Positions 6,403 to 14,114 of a DNA stretch of 20,273 nt are shown here, in pieces. Source of the DNA: Pseudomonadaceae bacterium UBA836 (GTDB lineage Bacteria > Pseudomonadota > Gammaproteobacteria > Pseudomonadales > Pseudomonadaceae). The stretch's first letter is position 1. Each line of letters opens with the position of its first letter. The DNA is taken from NCBI GenBank assembly GCA_002296055.1, contig DBHE01000160.1, positions 8,780 through 29,052 of the forward strand, given 5' to 3'. A program made the translations under genes and the position numbers. Below the pieces are notes generated by a model. It was given only the letters and a program-made list of their open reading frames with translations. It was not told the DNA's origin and made no database searches.

Positions 6403-7704
6403 ATGTTTCGTGAACTGTTCGCCAAGGACACGGCGCGCCAACACGCGCAATCTGCCGACCAACAGGCCTTCATCGACGCCATCCGGCACAACAACGCGGT
6501 CATCGAGTTTGCGCCTGATGGCACCATTATCGATGCCAATGACACCTTTCTGCAGCTGGTAGGCTATCGCCTGGAAGAGATCCAGGGCCACCACCACGCG
6601 CTCTTTTGTCCGCCCGACTACGCCGCCAGCGAGGCTTACCGGCAGTTCTGGCAACAGCTGCGCGAGGGCCGCGCCCAGAGCGGCGAGTTCGCGCGTTTGG
6701 GCCAGGGCGGCCGGCAGGTCTGGCTGCAGGCCAACTACTTCCCGATTATCCGCGACGGTGTCACCGTACGCGTGGTCAAGCTGGCCAGCGACGTTACCGC
6801 CCAGGCCAATCAGCGCCGTGAAACCCAGGCGGTGATCGAGGCGCTGGATCGTTCCCAAGCGGTCATCGAGTTCACCCCCGAGGGAGAGATCCTGCACGCC
6901 AACGACAACTTCCTGCAGGCCATGGGGTATCAGCTGGAGCAAATCGTCGGCCAACACCACCGGCTGTTCTGCGATCCTGACTTTTACAGCAAAAACCCGG
7001 ACTTCTGGAGCGAGCTGGCAGCCGGGCGCTTTCGCTCCGGGCAGTTTCATCGCCTGCGTCGCGATGGCAGCGACATCTGGCTGGAAGCCACCTACAACCC
7101 GGTGTTTGACGCCAGCGGTCGCGTCGTCAAGGTGATCAAGTTCGCCAGCGATATCAGCCAGCAGATCAATCAGACCAATTCCCTGCGCGACATTACCGGC
7201 GCCGTTCACGATGCGGTGCACACCACCCTGCGCCATGCCGACGACGGCACCAGCGTGCTCAGCGACGCGGTAGCCGCAGCCGAGCGGATCAGCGGTGCGG
7301 TGGGTAACTCGGCGGGCTACGCCGAGCAGTTGATGACCCAGTCCGGGCGGATCAGCGACATCGTCGGCACCATCAGCAGTATTGCCGAGCAGACCAACCT
7401 GCTGGCCCTCAATGCGGCTATTGAGGCCGCCCGCGCCGGCGAGCAGGGCCGCGGTTTTGCCGTGGTGGCCGATGAGGTACGGCAACTGGCCAACCGGGCC
7501 CAGCACTCGACCGTCGAGATTCGCGAGCTGGTCGAAACCAACCGCACACTGGCTAACCGCATGAGCGAGCAGATGCAGGCGGCCAGCCACTGCGCGGGTG
7601 AAGGCGCTGACCTGGTACAGCAGGCAGCCAGTGTGTTTGCCGCCGTGCGCGCCGACGCCACCAGCCTGACCGACCTGATCGAGCCACGCAGCAACGCGGC
7701 CTGA
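6403..7704 (+). CDS. Soluble chemoreceptor with two PAS domains (BdlA-like)
   Basis: 433-residue methyl-accepting-type signalling protein with no transmembrane segment or HAMP domain. The PAS domains at about 25-133 and 145-253 are clearly duplicated ([20 protein letters not shown] versus [20 protein letters not shown]; both end VKxASD(V/I)). The C-terminal receptor signalling hairpin carries the invariant tip [20 protein letters not shown], then [15 protein letters not shown] at about 327-363. It should signal through CheW/CheA-type partners or act like BdlA of P. aeruginosa (417 residues, same layout), which controls biofilm dispersal; orthology is not proven. No che genes are nearby. The ATG at 6403 follows GGGAAG. 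The 182-bp leader shows a TTGACG and CGTCAA pair (6286-6291 and 6311-6316) but no clear -10. Confidence 0.93.
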   Translation: MFRELFAKDTARQHAQSADQQAFIDAIRHNNAVIEFAPDGTIIDANDTFLQLVGYRLEEIQGHHHALFCPPDYAASEAYRQFWQQLREGRAQSGEFARLGQGGRQVWLQANYFPIIRDGVTVRVVKLASDVTAQANQRRETQAVIEALDRSQAVIEFTPEGEILHANDNFLQAMGYQLEQIVGQHHRLFCDPDFYSKNPDFWSELAAGRFRSGQFHRLRRDGSDIWLEATYNPVFDASGRVVKVIKFASDISQQINQTNSLRDITGAVHDAVHTTLRHADDGTSVLSDAVAAAERISGAVGNSAGYAEQLMTQSGRISDIVGTISSIAEQTNLLALNAAIEAARAGEQGRGFAVVADEVRQLANRAQHSTVEIRELVETNRTLANRMSEQMQAASHCAGEGADLVQQAASVFAAVRADATSLTDLIEPRSNAA

Positions 7705-7777
7705 AACGCCCGCGCCATGGGCTATGCTGAACGCACGGGCGCGCATCCGGCGCGCCAGGCTGACAGAGGAGCCGCTC

Positions 7778-8377
7778 ATGGCCAAGATGCTGGTGTTGTA
7801 CCACTCGATGTACGGGCACATTGAAACTCTGGCGCAGGTTGTCGCCGAAGGTGCGCGACAGGTACCGGGGCTGCAGGTGACCATCAAGCGGGTACCGGAA
7901 ACCATGCCTGAGGAGGCCTTCAAGGCCGCCGGCGGCAAAACCGATCAGGCTGCCGAGGTGGCCAGCCCCGGCGAGTTGGCCGACTACGACGCCATCGTGC
8001 TCGGCACCCCGACACGCTTTGGCAACATGTCCGGTCAAATGCGCACCTTCCTCGATCAGACAGGCGGCCTGTGGGCCAAAGGCGCGCTGCACGGCAAGAT
8101 CGCCAGCGTATTTACCTCCACCGGCACCGGCGGCGGGCAGGAAATGACCATTACCTCCACCTGGACCACACTGGCGCACCACGGCATGATTCTGCTGCCA
8201 ATCGGCTACGGCACCAAGGAGCTGGCCGATATTGAGCACGGTAAGGGCGGCACCCCCTACGGCGCCTCCACCATCGCCGGCGGTGACGGCTCTCGCCAGC
8301 CGGACGCGCGCGAACGCGCCATTGCCCGTTACCAGGGCAAGTACGTTGCAGGGGTCACCCAGAAGCTGTTCGGCTGA
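7778..8377 (+). CDS. wrbA: NAD(P)H:quinone oxidoreductase WrbA
   Basis: 199-residue FMN-dependent two-electron quinone reductase of the flavodoxin-like WrbA family, cytoplasmic, protecting against semiquinone and redox stress. Diagnostic segments are the FMN phosphate loop [12 protein letters not shown] near the N-terminus, then [52 protein letters not shown] and the GTPYGAS stretch. Length matches the family (about 198-200). The frame continues upstream, but AGAGGAG sits at correct spacing before the ATG at 7778 and the family N-terminus ([14 protein letters not shown]) starts there. A GC hairpin (7738-7756) lies just upstream. Followed by the SDR gene on the same strand after 96 bp that contain a dedicated operator. 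Confidence 0.96.
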   Translation: MAKMLVLYHSMYGHIETLAQVVAEGARQVPGLQVTIKRVPETMPEEAFKAAGGKTDQAAEVASPGELADYDAIVLGTPTRFGNMSGQMRTFLDQTGGLWAKGALHGKIASVFTSTGTGGGQEMTITSTWTTLAHHGMILLPIGYGTKELADIEHGKGGTPYGASTIAGGDGSRQPDARERAIARYQGKYVAGVTQKLFG

Positions 8378-8414
8378 GACGCCAAGGGCGCCGCTGGGCG
8401 GGCAAAACAGGCAA

Positions 8415-8457
8415 TTGAATTACGACCATCATTCAAATAGCATGATGGTCGTAATTC
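8415..8457 (+). promoter_or_regulatory. Double TetR-type operator in the SDR promoter
   Basis: A 22-bp imperfect dyad occupies 8415-8436 (arms TTGAATTA and ATCATTCAA, centre CGACC). Its 16-base core GAATTACGACCATCAT (8417-8432) recurs exactly as the reverse complement at 8442-8457, giving a perfect 16-bp inverted repeat with a nine-base gap. Possible promoter elements TTGAAT (8415) and TAGCAT (8438) with 17-base spacing fall inside it, so a bound repressor would block polymerase. The same 22-bp dyad is at the thiolase promoter (15284-15305). Confidence 0.62.
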
Positions 8458-8473
8458 TTCCTGGAGATCGACC

Positions 8474-9268
8474 ATGCCCGCCGCTACCCACCCGCACACC
8501 GCCTTGATTACCGGTGCTTCCAGCGGCATAGGTGCGACCTACGCGCGGCGCCTCGCTGCGCGCGGCTACAACCTGCTGCTGGTTGCCCGGAACCAAACCC
8601 GCCTGCAGCAGCTGGCTATCGAGCTGGCAGCGGCTCACGCCGTGCAGGTTGAAGTACTCACAGCCGATCTCAGCCAGCACGACGACATCGAACAGGTGAC
8701 CGCACGTCTGCGCAGCGATAGGCAGATCAGCCTGCTGGTCAACTGCGCCGGGGTAGCGCTGTACGGCAGCCTAGCCGAAGCCGATCTGGACAGCACCCAC
8801 AACCTGTTGCAACTGAACTTGCTGGCCCTGACCATACTGTCCAGCGCAGCGGCGGTTCGCTTTGGCCTGGCCGGGCGCGGCGCCATCATCAACATCGGCT
8901 CGGTGGTAGCGCTGCTACCGGAGCGCTTCAACGCCATTTACAGCGCCAGCAAAGCCTATGTATTGAGCCTCAGCCAGAGCCTGCAGAGCGAGTTGAGCGG
9001 CACGGGCGTGCAGGTGCAGGTGGTACTGCCTGGCGTCACCCGCACCGAAATCTTCGAGCGCGCCGGCAGCTCACTGGCACGTGTGCCGGCGAGCATGGTG
9101 ATGGAAGTAGAAGACTTGGTCGATGCCGCGCTACGCGGCTTTGATCAGGGCGAGCTGGTGACTATTCCTTCGCTGCAGGACAGCAGCGAGTGGCAGGCGC
9201 TGACCCAGGCCAGGCTGCAGCTGGCCCCCAACCTGTCACATAACCAGCCGGCAGCGCGCTACAGCTGA
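8474..9268 (+). CDS. Short-chain dehydrogenase/reductase (SDR)
   Basis: 264-residue classical SDR. Rossmann motif TGASSGIG at residues 13-20, DL at about 65-66 for adenine contact, NCAG at 90-93, catalytic Asn115, Ser143 (INIGSV), and Tyr156/Lys160 in YSASK. The PGVTRTEIF segment after the active site is typical. An Arg-rich region after beta-2 (VARNQTRLQQL) suggests NADP(H) preference (inference). It belongs to the DltE/YqjQ-like group with a short C-terminal end; the substrate is unknown. TGGAGA precedes the ATG at 8474. Its promoter carries the operator shared with the thiolase-RND operon, and it converges on the TetR gene at 9286, so it is probably co-regulated with that operon. Confidence 0.93.
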   Translation: MPAATHPHTALITGASSGIGATYARRLAARGYNLLLVARNQTRLQQLAIELAAAHAVQVEVLTADLSQHDDIEQVTARLRSDRQISLLVNCAGVALYGSLAEADLDSTHNLLQLNLLALTILSSAAAVRFGLAGRGAIINIGSVVALLPERFNAIYSASKAYVLSLSQSLQSELSGTGVQVQVVLPGVTRTEIFERAGSSLARVPASMVMEVEDLVDAALRGFDQGELVTIPSLQDSSEWQALTQARLQLAPNLSHNQPAARYS

Positions 9269-9275
9269 AGGCCAC

Positions 9276-9292
9276 GGCCTGCCGTTCAGGCC
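9276..9292. terminator. Short hairpin between converging SDR and TetR genes
   Basis: GGCCTG (9276-9281) pairs with CAGGCC (9287-9292) around five bases; it overlaps the TetR stop codon. There is no T run, so termination is only a possibility. Confidence 0.28.
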
Positions 9293-9849
9293 GACTCGGT
9301 CAGCGCCTTCAACTGCTCGCGGGTGGTGCTCAGCAACTCGGTCCCCAGCGCTTCGTCCTTGACGCTGCGTGACAGCAGCAGGGCGCCGACCATGGCTGAC
9401 AGCACCAGCATCGCCTCAGCCCGGCTGTCTTCGCCGCTGAGCTTGCCGGCAATGTTGTTCAGACGGTCACGCACCACCTCATCAGTGATCTCGCTCTGCT
9501 CGCCGCGCTGACCCAGCTCGGCGGACACCGTGGGTAGCGGGCAGCCCACCCCCGGGTTGTGCCTGTGGCTGTCCGACAGGTAAGTATCGATCAGCGCACT
9601 GAGCGGCACATCCGGGCCGGTGTGCATGGCGAGCGAGGTCTTCAGCCCGTCTACCGCGTGGCGCAGGGCCTTTTCGACCAGTTCATCCTTGGATTTGAAA
9701 TGCGCATAGAAGCCGCCGTGGGTCAGGCCCAGCGCCTTCATCAGGGGCTGCAGACCAGTGGCGCCCACCCCGTCGGCGCGAAAGCGGCGGGCCGCCTCAT
9801 CAAGAATCAGCTGATGGGTTTTGGCCTTGTGGTCTTCTGAATAGCGCAT
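9286..9849 (-). CDS. TetR/AcrR family repressor, last gene of RND operon
   Basis: 187-residue repressor. The helix-turn-helix lies at about residues 10-58 (LILDEAARRFRADGVGATGL, then MKALGLTHGGFYAHFKSKDEL). The THGGFYAHFKSKDEL recognition segment and the GCPLPTVSAELG motif in the ligand domain mark a well-populated proteobacterial subgroup that often neighbours SDR or efflux genes. It starts 28 bp after the RND permease stop on the same strand, so it is probably cotranscribed and closes the thiolase-MFP-RND-TetR set. The matching dyads at the operon head (15284) and at the converging SDR promoter (8415) make it the best candidate for their binder, which would mean autoregulation through the whole operon. 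This is inferred from position only. The inducing ligand is unknown. Confidence 0.93.
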   Translation of the reverse strand: MRYSEDHKAKTHQLILDEAARRFRADGVGATGLQPLMKALGLTHGGFYAHFKSKDELVEKALRHAVDGLKTSLAMHTGPDVPLSALIDTYLSDSHRHNPGVGCPLPTVSAELGQRGEQSEITDEVVRDRLNNIAGKLSGEDSRAEAMLVLSAMVGALLLSRSVKDEALGTELLSTTREQLKALTESA

Positions 9850-9863
9850 AACGCCTCCCGTTA

Positions 9864-9885
9864 TTGAATGCCGACCGTCATCTTA
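9864..9885. promoter_or_regulatory. Degenerate third copy of the 22-bp operator
   Basis: TTGAATGCCGACCGTCAT at 9864-9881 begins a stretch that matches the SDR operator at 16 of 22 positions, including the TTGAAT arm and the CGACC centre, but lacks the right ATTCAA arm. It overlaps the RND stop codon, upstream of the TetR start. It could be a weak site for an internal TetR promoter or a coincidence. Confidence 0.22.
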
Positions 9886-12800
9886 CGCCTATTGCCGGCT
9901 CGCTGGCACTACCCGCTGACGAACGCGACAGCACCAACATGCACAGCGCCGGCAGGAACAGCAGGGTCAGCAGGGTGCCCATCACCACACCGCCAATCAG
10001 CACGCAGGCCAGCGAGGCCCAGAACACTGAAAAGGTCAGCGGGATAAAGGCCAGCGCAGCCGCCAGCGCAGTGAGAATGACCGGCCGGGCACGGCGCACC
10101 GTGGCCTCGATCACCGCCTCGCGCACGCCCATGCCGGCGCGCTGGTTCTGCTCTATCTGATCGGTAAAGATCAGCGTGTTGCGCATCAGAATGCCGCCAA
10201 TGCCGATCAGCGCCAGAATCGCGTTAAAACCAAACGGCTGGTTGAACAGCAGCATGGCCGGCACCGCGCCAATCAGGCCCAGTGGCGCGGTGGCAAACAC
10301 CATGAACATCTGCCCGAACGAGCGCACCTGCAGCATGATTACCACCAGCATCAGCAGAATCATGATCGGGAACAGCGCCGACAACGCCTTGTTGGCAATC
10401 GCACTCTCTTCCACCGGCCCGCCAATGGTAATGCTGTAGCCCGCCGGCAGCCCGGCGACGATGTCCTCCAGGTCGCGGTAGGCGGCCATGGCCGCATCCG
10501 GCGGCTGGGTACCAGCAACGATATCGGCGCGCACCTCAAAGGTCGGCTCGCGATCTCGACGGCGCAGGATCGGGTCTTCCATCACCGGCTCAAAGTGCCC
10601 CACCTGGCGCAGGGCAATGGACTGACCCGCGTCGTTGCTGAGCGTCAGGTCCTCGATGGCGCCCAAGTTCTGCCGCTGCGCATCCACCGCCCGCACCATT
10701 ACGCTGACCGTGCGCGTGCCTTCACGCACTTCGGTGATCGGGTTGCCGGACAGCAGCGCATTGATCTGCGATTTGACCTGCGCCGGGGTAAAGCCGAGCA
10801 GCCGCAGGCGGTCCTGATCCAGCACCAGGCGGTAGCTGGCGGCGCGCTCGCCCCAGTCGATAAAGGTATCGCGGGTCAACGCATTGGCCTCCACCCGCGC
10901 GCGCACCTGCTCGGCCAGGGCGCGCAGGGTGTCGAGGTCCGGGCCGCTGACACGGAACACCACCGGGAAGGGTACCGGCGGGCCAAACACCAACTGGGTA
11001 ACGCGCACCCGTGCACCGGGGAAGGCGCCGTCGGCGATACGCTGACGCAGGCTGCTCATGAGCGCGTCGCGGGTGTCGGCATCCGGGGTCTGCACGATCA
11101 GCTTGGCAAAGGAGGCGTCCGGCAACTCGGGGTTAAGCGACAGGAAGAAGCGTGGCGCACCACCCCCTACGTAGGAGTCCACCATCAGGGTTTGCGGCTC
11201 GGCCATGATCACCTGCTCGACCCGCCCCACCATCGCCTCGGTGTTCTTGAAGGCGGTGCCCGGCGGCATGTAGACCTCAACAATCACCTCAGAGCGATCA
11301 GAGTTGGGGAAGAACTGCTTGTTCACCACCTTCATGCCCATTACGCAGAATACAAAGGCGACCAGCACCAGGCCGCTGACCAGCCAGCGCTGGCGCACGC
11401 AGAACTGCACCATGGCACGCAGGCGCTGGTAATAGGGGCCGTCATACAGCGCCTCATGACCGCCAGCCTTGCCTTCAATCTTCGGCAGCATCTTCACGCC
11501 CAGATAGGGCGTGAACACCACCGCCACCACCCAAGAGGCGATCAGCGCAAAACCGACAATCCAGAAGATGTTGCCGGCGTACTCCCCGGCGCCGGAGCGG
11601 GCAAAGCCGACCGGCAGAAATCCGATAATGGTCACCAGGGTGCCGGTCAGCATGGGCGCGGCAGTAGACGACCAGGCGTAAGTCGCTGCCCCTATTCGGT
11701 CCATGCCTTCTTCCAGCTTCACCACCATCATCTCGATGGCGATGATGGCGTCATCCACCAGCAGGCCTAACGACAGAATCAGCGCGCCCAGGGTAATGCG
11801 ATCAAACTCGCGGCCGGTCATCATCATTACCACAAAGACGATGGCCAGGGTCAGCGGCACCGCCGCCACCACCACCAGCCCAACGCGAAAACCCAGCGCC
11901 AGCAGGCTGACCAGCATCACCACACCCAGGGCCACGAAGAACTTGAGCATAAACTCGTCAACTGCGTTGCGAATCTTGCTGGCCTGGTCCGAGACCTTTT
12001 CAAAATGAATGCCCAGCGGCAGGCTGTCATGCACCCGCTGCTCCTCGGCCTGCAGCGAGGTGTCCAGATCCAGGCCGTTGAAGTGCGGCTCCATGATCAC
12101 CCCGAGCATCAGCGCCGGCTTGCCCTGGTGGCGAATGCGGTAGCTGGCCGGGTCTTCATAGCCCTGGCGCACCTCGGCCACGTCGGCGATGCGCAGCACC
12201 CGCCCGTTAGCGACCACCGGCACATTCTCGATCTGCTCAAGCGAACTGAAAGCGCCATCCACACGGATATACGCGCGCGGTCCGGCGGTTTCTACCGAGC
12301 CGGCCGGTGCTACCGCGTTTTGCCGAGCCAGCGCGGTAAAGATCTGCTCCGGGGTCAGCCCCAGGGTCGCCAGGCGCTGGTAGGAAAATTCAACATAAAT
12401 GCGCTGCGCTTGCTCACCCAGAATGTTGACCTTCTTCACCCCCGGCAGCTGCAGAAAGTTCTGCCGCAGCTGCTCAGCCAGCTGCACCAGCTGCCGGTGC
12501 GGCAACTGGCCGGCCTCCAGCGCGTAGAGCGCAAAGTAAACGTCGTTGTATTCATCGTTGAAGAAGGGGCCGGCAACGCCGGAGGGCAGTTTGCTGGCCT
12601 CATCACCCAGCTTCTTGCGGGTCTGGTAGAACAGCTCGGGAATCAGCTCGGGCGGCGCGGCGTTGGAGAAGATCACCTTCATCGAGACAAAGCCCGGCTG
12701 CGCGGTGGTTTCCACCCGGTCGTAGTAATCCAGCTCCTGCAGCCGTTTCTCCAGTCGGTCAGCCACCTGCTCCTGCATCTCGCGGGCGGTGGCACCGGGC

Positions 12801-12961
12801 CAGGCGGCGGTCACGGTCATCACCTTGACGGTGAAGGAGGGGTCTTCGGCGCGGCCCAGCTGCATAAACGCAAAGGTGCCCGAGAGCATGACCGCAATGA
12901 TCAGAAACAGCGTCACGGCGGGGTTGCGCACCGCCAGCGCCGAGAGATTGAAGGTTGCCAT
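9878..12961 (-). CDS. RND (HAE1-type) efflux permease
   Basis: 1027-residue inner-membrane proton-driven pump subunit of the AcrB/MexB superfamily, expelling hydrophobic compounds as a trimer. Layout: TM1 at about 13-33, a large periplasmic domain, TM2-TM6 at about 340-495 with the proton-relay pair Asp403-Asp404 in LILSLGLLVDDAII, TM7 (LVSGLVLVAFVFCVMG), a second periplasmic domain, and TM8-TM12. The TM10 region reads IGIGGILMRNTLIFTDQIE, with Arg where AcrB has Lys940. Start choice: an in-frame upstream ATG-like start lies inside the MFP gene, but the ATG at 12961 has AGGAG eight bases before it, gives the usual MATFNLSALAVRN beginning and lies one base after the MFP stop, indicating translational coupling. 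The substrate is not deducible. No outer-membrane factor gene is adjacent. Confidence 0.95.
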   Translation of the reverse strand: MATFNLSALAVRNPAVTLFLIIAVMLSGTFAFMQLGRAEDPSFTVKVMTVTAAWPGATAREMQEQVADRLEKRLQELDYYDRVETTAQPGFVSMKVIFSNAAPPELIPELFYQTRKKLGDEASKLPSGVAGPFFNDEYNDVYFALYALEAGQLPHRQLVQLAEQLRQNFLQLPGVKKVNILGEQAQRIYVEFSYQRLATLGLTPEQIFTALARQNAVAPAGSVETAGPRAYIRVDGAFSSLEQIENVPVVANGRVLRIADVAEVRQGYEDPASYRIRHQGKPALMLGVIMEPHFNGLDLDTSLQAEEQRVHDSLPLGIHFEKVSDQASKIRNAVDEFMLKFFVALGVVMLVSLLALGFRVGLVVVAAVPLTLAIVFVVMMMTGREFDRITLGALILSLGLLVDDAIIAIEMMVVKLEEGMDRIGAATYAWSSTAAPMLTGTLVTIIGFLPVGFARSGAGEYAGNIFWIVGFALIASWVVAVVFTPYLGVKMLPKIEGKAGGHEALYDGPYYQRLRAMVQFCVRQRWLVSGLVLVAFVFCVMGMKVVNKQFFPNSDRSEVIVEVYMPPGTAFKNTEAMVGRVEQVIMAEPQTLMVDSYVGGGAPRFFLSLNPELPDASFAKLIVQTPDADTRDALMSSLRQRIADGAFPGARVRVTQLVFGPPVPFPVVFRVSGPDLDTLRALAEQVRARVEANALTRDTFIDWGERAASYRLVLDQDRLRLLGFTPAQVKSQINALLSGNPITEVREGTRTVSVMVRAVDAQRQNLGAIEDLTLSNDAGQSIALRQVGHFEPVMEDPILRRRDREPTFEVRADIVAGTQPPDAAMAAYRDLEDIVAGLPAGYSITIGGPVEESAIANKALSALFPIMILLMLVVIMLQVRSFGQMFMVFATAPLGLIGAVPAMLLFNQPFGFNAILALIGIGGILMRNTLIFTDQIEQNQRAGMGVREAVIEATVRRARPVILTALAAALAFIPLTFSVFWASLACVLIGGVVMGTLLTLLFLPALCMLVLSRSSAGSASEPAIGVR

Positions 12962-12962
12962 C

Positions 12963-14069
12963 TCAGTGCTCCTGCGCGCCGGCGCTGCCACTCAGCTGGT
13001 CCGGCGGCAGTAGCCGCACGGCATCACCCTCGTGCAGCAGGTGGGCACCCAGGGCAACCACCTGCTGACCCGGCTGCAACCCGGACTTGAGCAGCGCACG
13101 CTCCTGACCAAGCGCGGCCACCTCAACCGGGGCAAACTGTACTGCGCCCTGCTCAATGCGCCAGACACCCGTGCCCTGTCCGCTATCGAGCAGCGCACCA
13201 ATCGGCACCTGCAGCAGCGTCTGCTGCTCATCACCCTGCAGACGAATGCTGATGGTCGAGCCGATCACCAGCGGCAGCGGACTGTCGCCGAGCACGTAGC
13301 GCGCGCGATAGGTGCGGGTGACCGAGTCCGCCACCGCCGACAGCTCGCGCAAGGTCGCGGCGAAAGGCTGCTCCGGGTGGCCGAACAGATAGGCCTGCGC
13401 CTGCCCCTGGGCCAGCGCCCGGCGTGTTTCCGGAATATTGATCACCGCCTCGCGGGCGCCATCATGCGCCAGCCGGGCGACCACCTGGCCGGCCGCCACC
13501 ACCTGTCCCTGATCCGCCAGCACGTCGGTCACAATGCCATCGGCGTCGGCGGTCAGCGTGGAGTAGCCGCGGCGGTTTTCAACCTGCGCGGCATCGGCGC
13601 GGGCCGACGCCAGGTTGGCCTCGGCCACCCGCAGCTCGGTCACCAGCTGGTCATGGGCCTGGCGAGAAATGGCGCCGTTGTCAGCCAGCTGCCGGTAGCG
13701 TTGTTCGTCGCTCTGCAGCTGCCGCACCGAGGCCTCACCCGAGCGCACCCGCTGGCGGGCCGCGCGCAGGGCCAACTCGAAGTCGTCGACATCCAGCACC
13801 AGCAGCACGTCACCAGCGGCAACCCGATCACCCGGGTCCACCCGCCGCTCGATCACCTCGCCGCCAACCCGAAAGCCCAGCTCGCTCTCGGTGCGCGCGG
13901 CAATCACGCCAGTAAACAGGGCTTCGTTGGCGCCCACCTGCTGCACCTCAGCCGCCAGCACCAGCCGGCCCTCCGGCGACGTCGGCGCGGTAGCGGCCGC
14001 CTCCTTGTCTCCGCATCCGGCCACACCCGCGACAAGCCCCACCAACAGCATGATTCTGGCAGCTGACAT
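12963..14069 (-). CDS. RND membrane-fusion (periplasmic adaptor) lipoprotein
   Basis: 368-residue adaptor linking the RND pump to an outer-membrane channel. Lipoprotein signal MSAARIMLLVGLVAGVAGC with lipobox VAGC and lipidated Cys19. Then come a first lipoyl half (ELGFRVGGEVIERRVDPGDR), an alpha-helical hairpin (LRAARQRVRSGEASVRQLQS, then AEANLASARADAAQVENRRG), a second lipoyl half (LTADADGIVTDVLADQGQVV), a beta-barrel domain and a membrane-proximal domain (VPIGALLDSGQGTGVWRIEQ). An in-frame GTG lies at 14081, but the ATG at 14069 has GGAG at six bases and is preferred. It lies 45 bp after the thiolase stop and one base before the permease ATG. The short hairpin length is within the AcrA/MexA range. 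Confidence 0.94.
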   Translation of the reverse strand: MSAARIMLLVGLVAGVAGCGDKEAAATAPTSPEGRLVLAAEVQQVGANEALFTGVIAARTESELGFRVGGEVIERRVDPGDRVAAGDVLLVLDVDDFELALRAARQRVRSGEASVRQLQSDEQRYRQLADNGAISRQAHDQLVTELRVAEANLASARADAAQVENRRGYSTLTADADGIVTDVLADQGQVVAAGQVVARLAHDGAREAVINIPETRRALAQGQAQAYLFGHPEQPFAATLRELSAVADSVTRTYRARYVLGDSPLPLVIGSTISIRLQGDEQQTLLQVPIGALLDSGQGTGVWRIEQGAVQFAPVEVAALGQERALLKSGLQPGQQVVALGAHLLHEGDAVRLLPPDQLSGSAGAQEH

Positions 14070-14114
14070 CCTTAACTCCACTCCGTTGTGCCGCCCTGGC
14101 AGGGCGCCTTTTTA

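Noticed and set aside
6376..7938. 520-codon open frame on the - strand opposite the chemoreceptor gene
   Set aside because: The + strand encodes PAS domains and the invariant receptor tip; the antisense translation has no recognisable domain and spans into wrbA.
10595..13090. Long + strand open frames opposite the RND permease gene
   Set aside because: His/Gln/Arg-rich shadow translations antisense to a full-length 1027-residue RND permease with all motifs intact.
13032..14066. 344-codon + strand open frame opposite the membrane-fusion gene
   Set aside because: Shadow of the adaptor lipoprotein gene; no start signal and biased composition.
14092..14113. Hairpin followed by TTTTT between thiolase and adaptor genes, which might break the operon
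   Set aside because: The T run follows the stem only on the + strand, where no gene approaches. In the direction of the thiolase transcript no U tract follows, so read-through into the efflux genes remains plausible.
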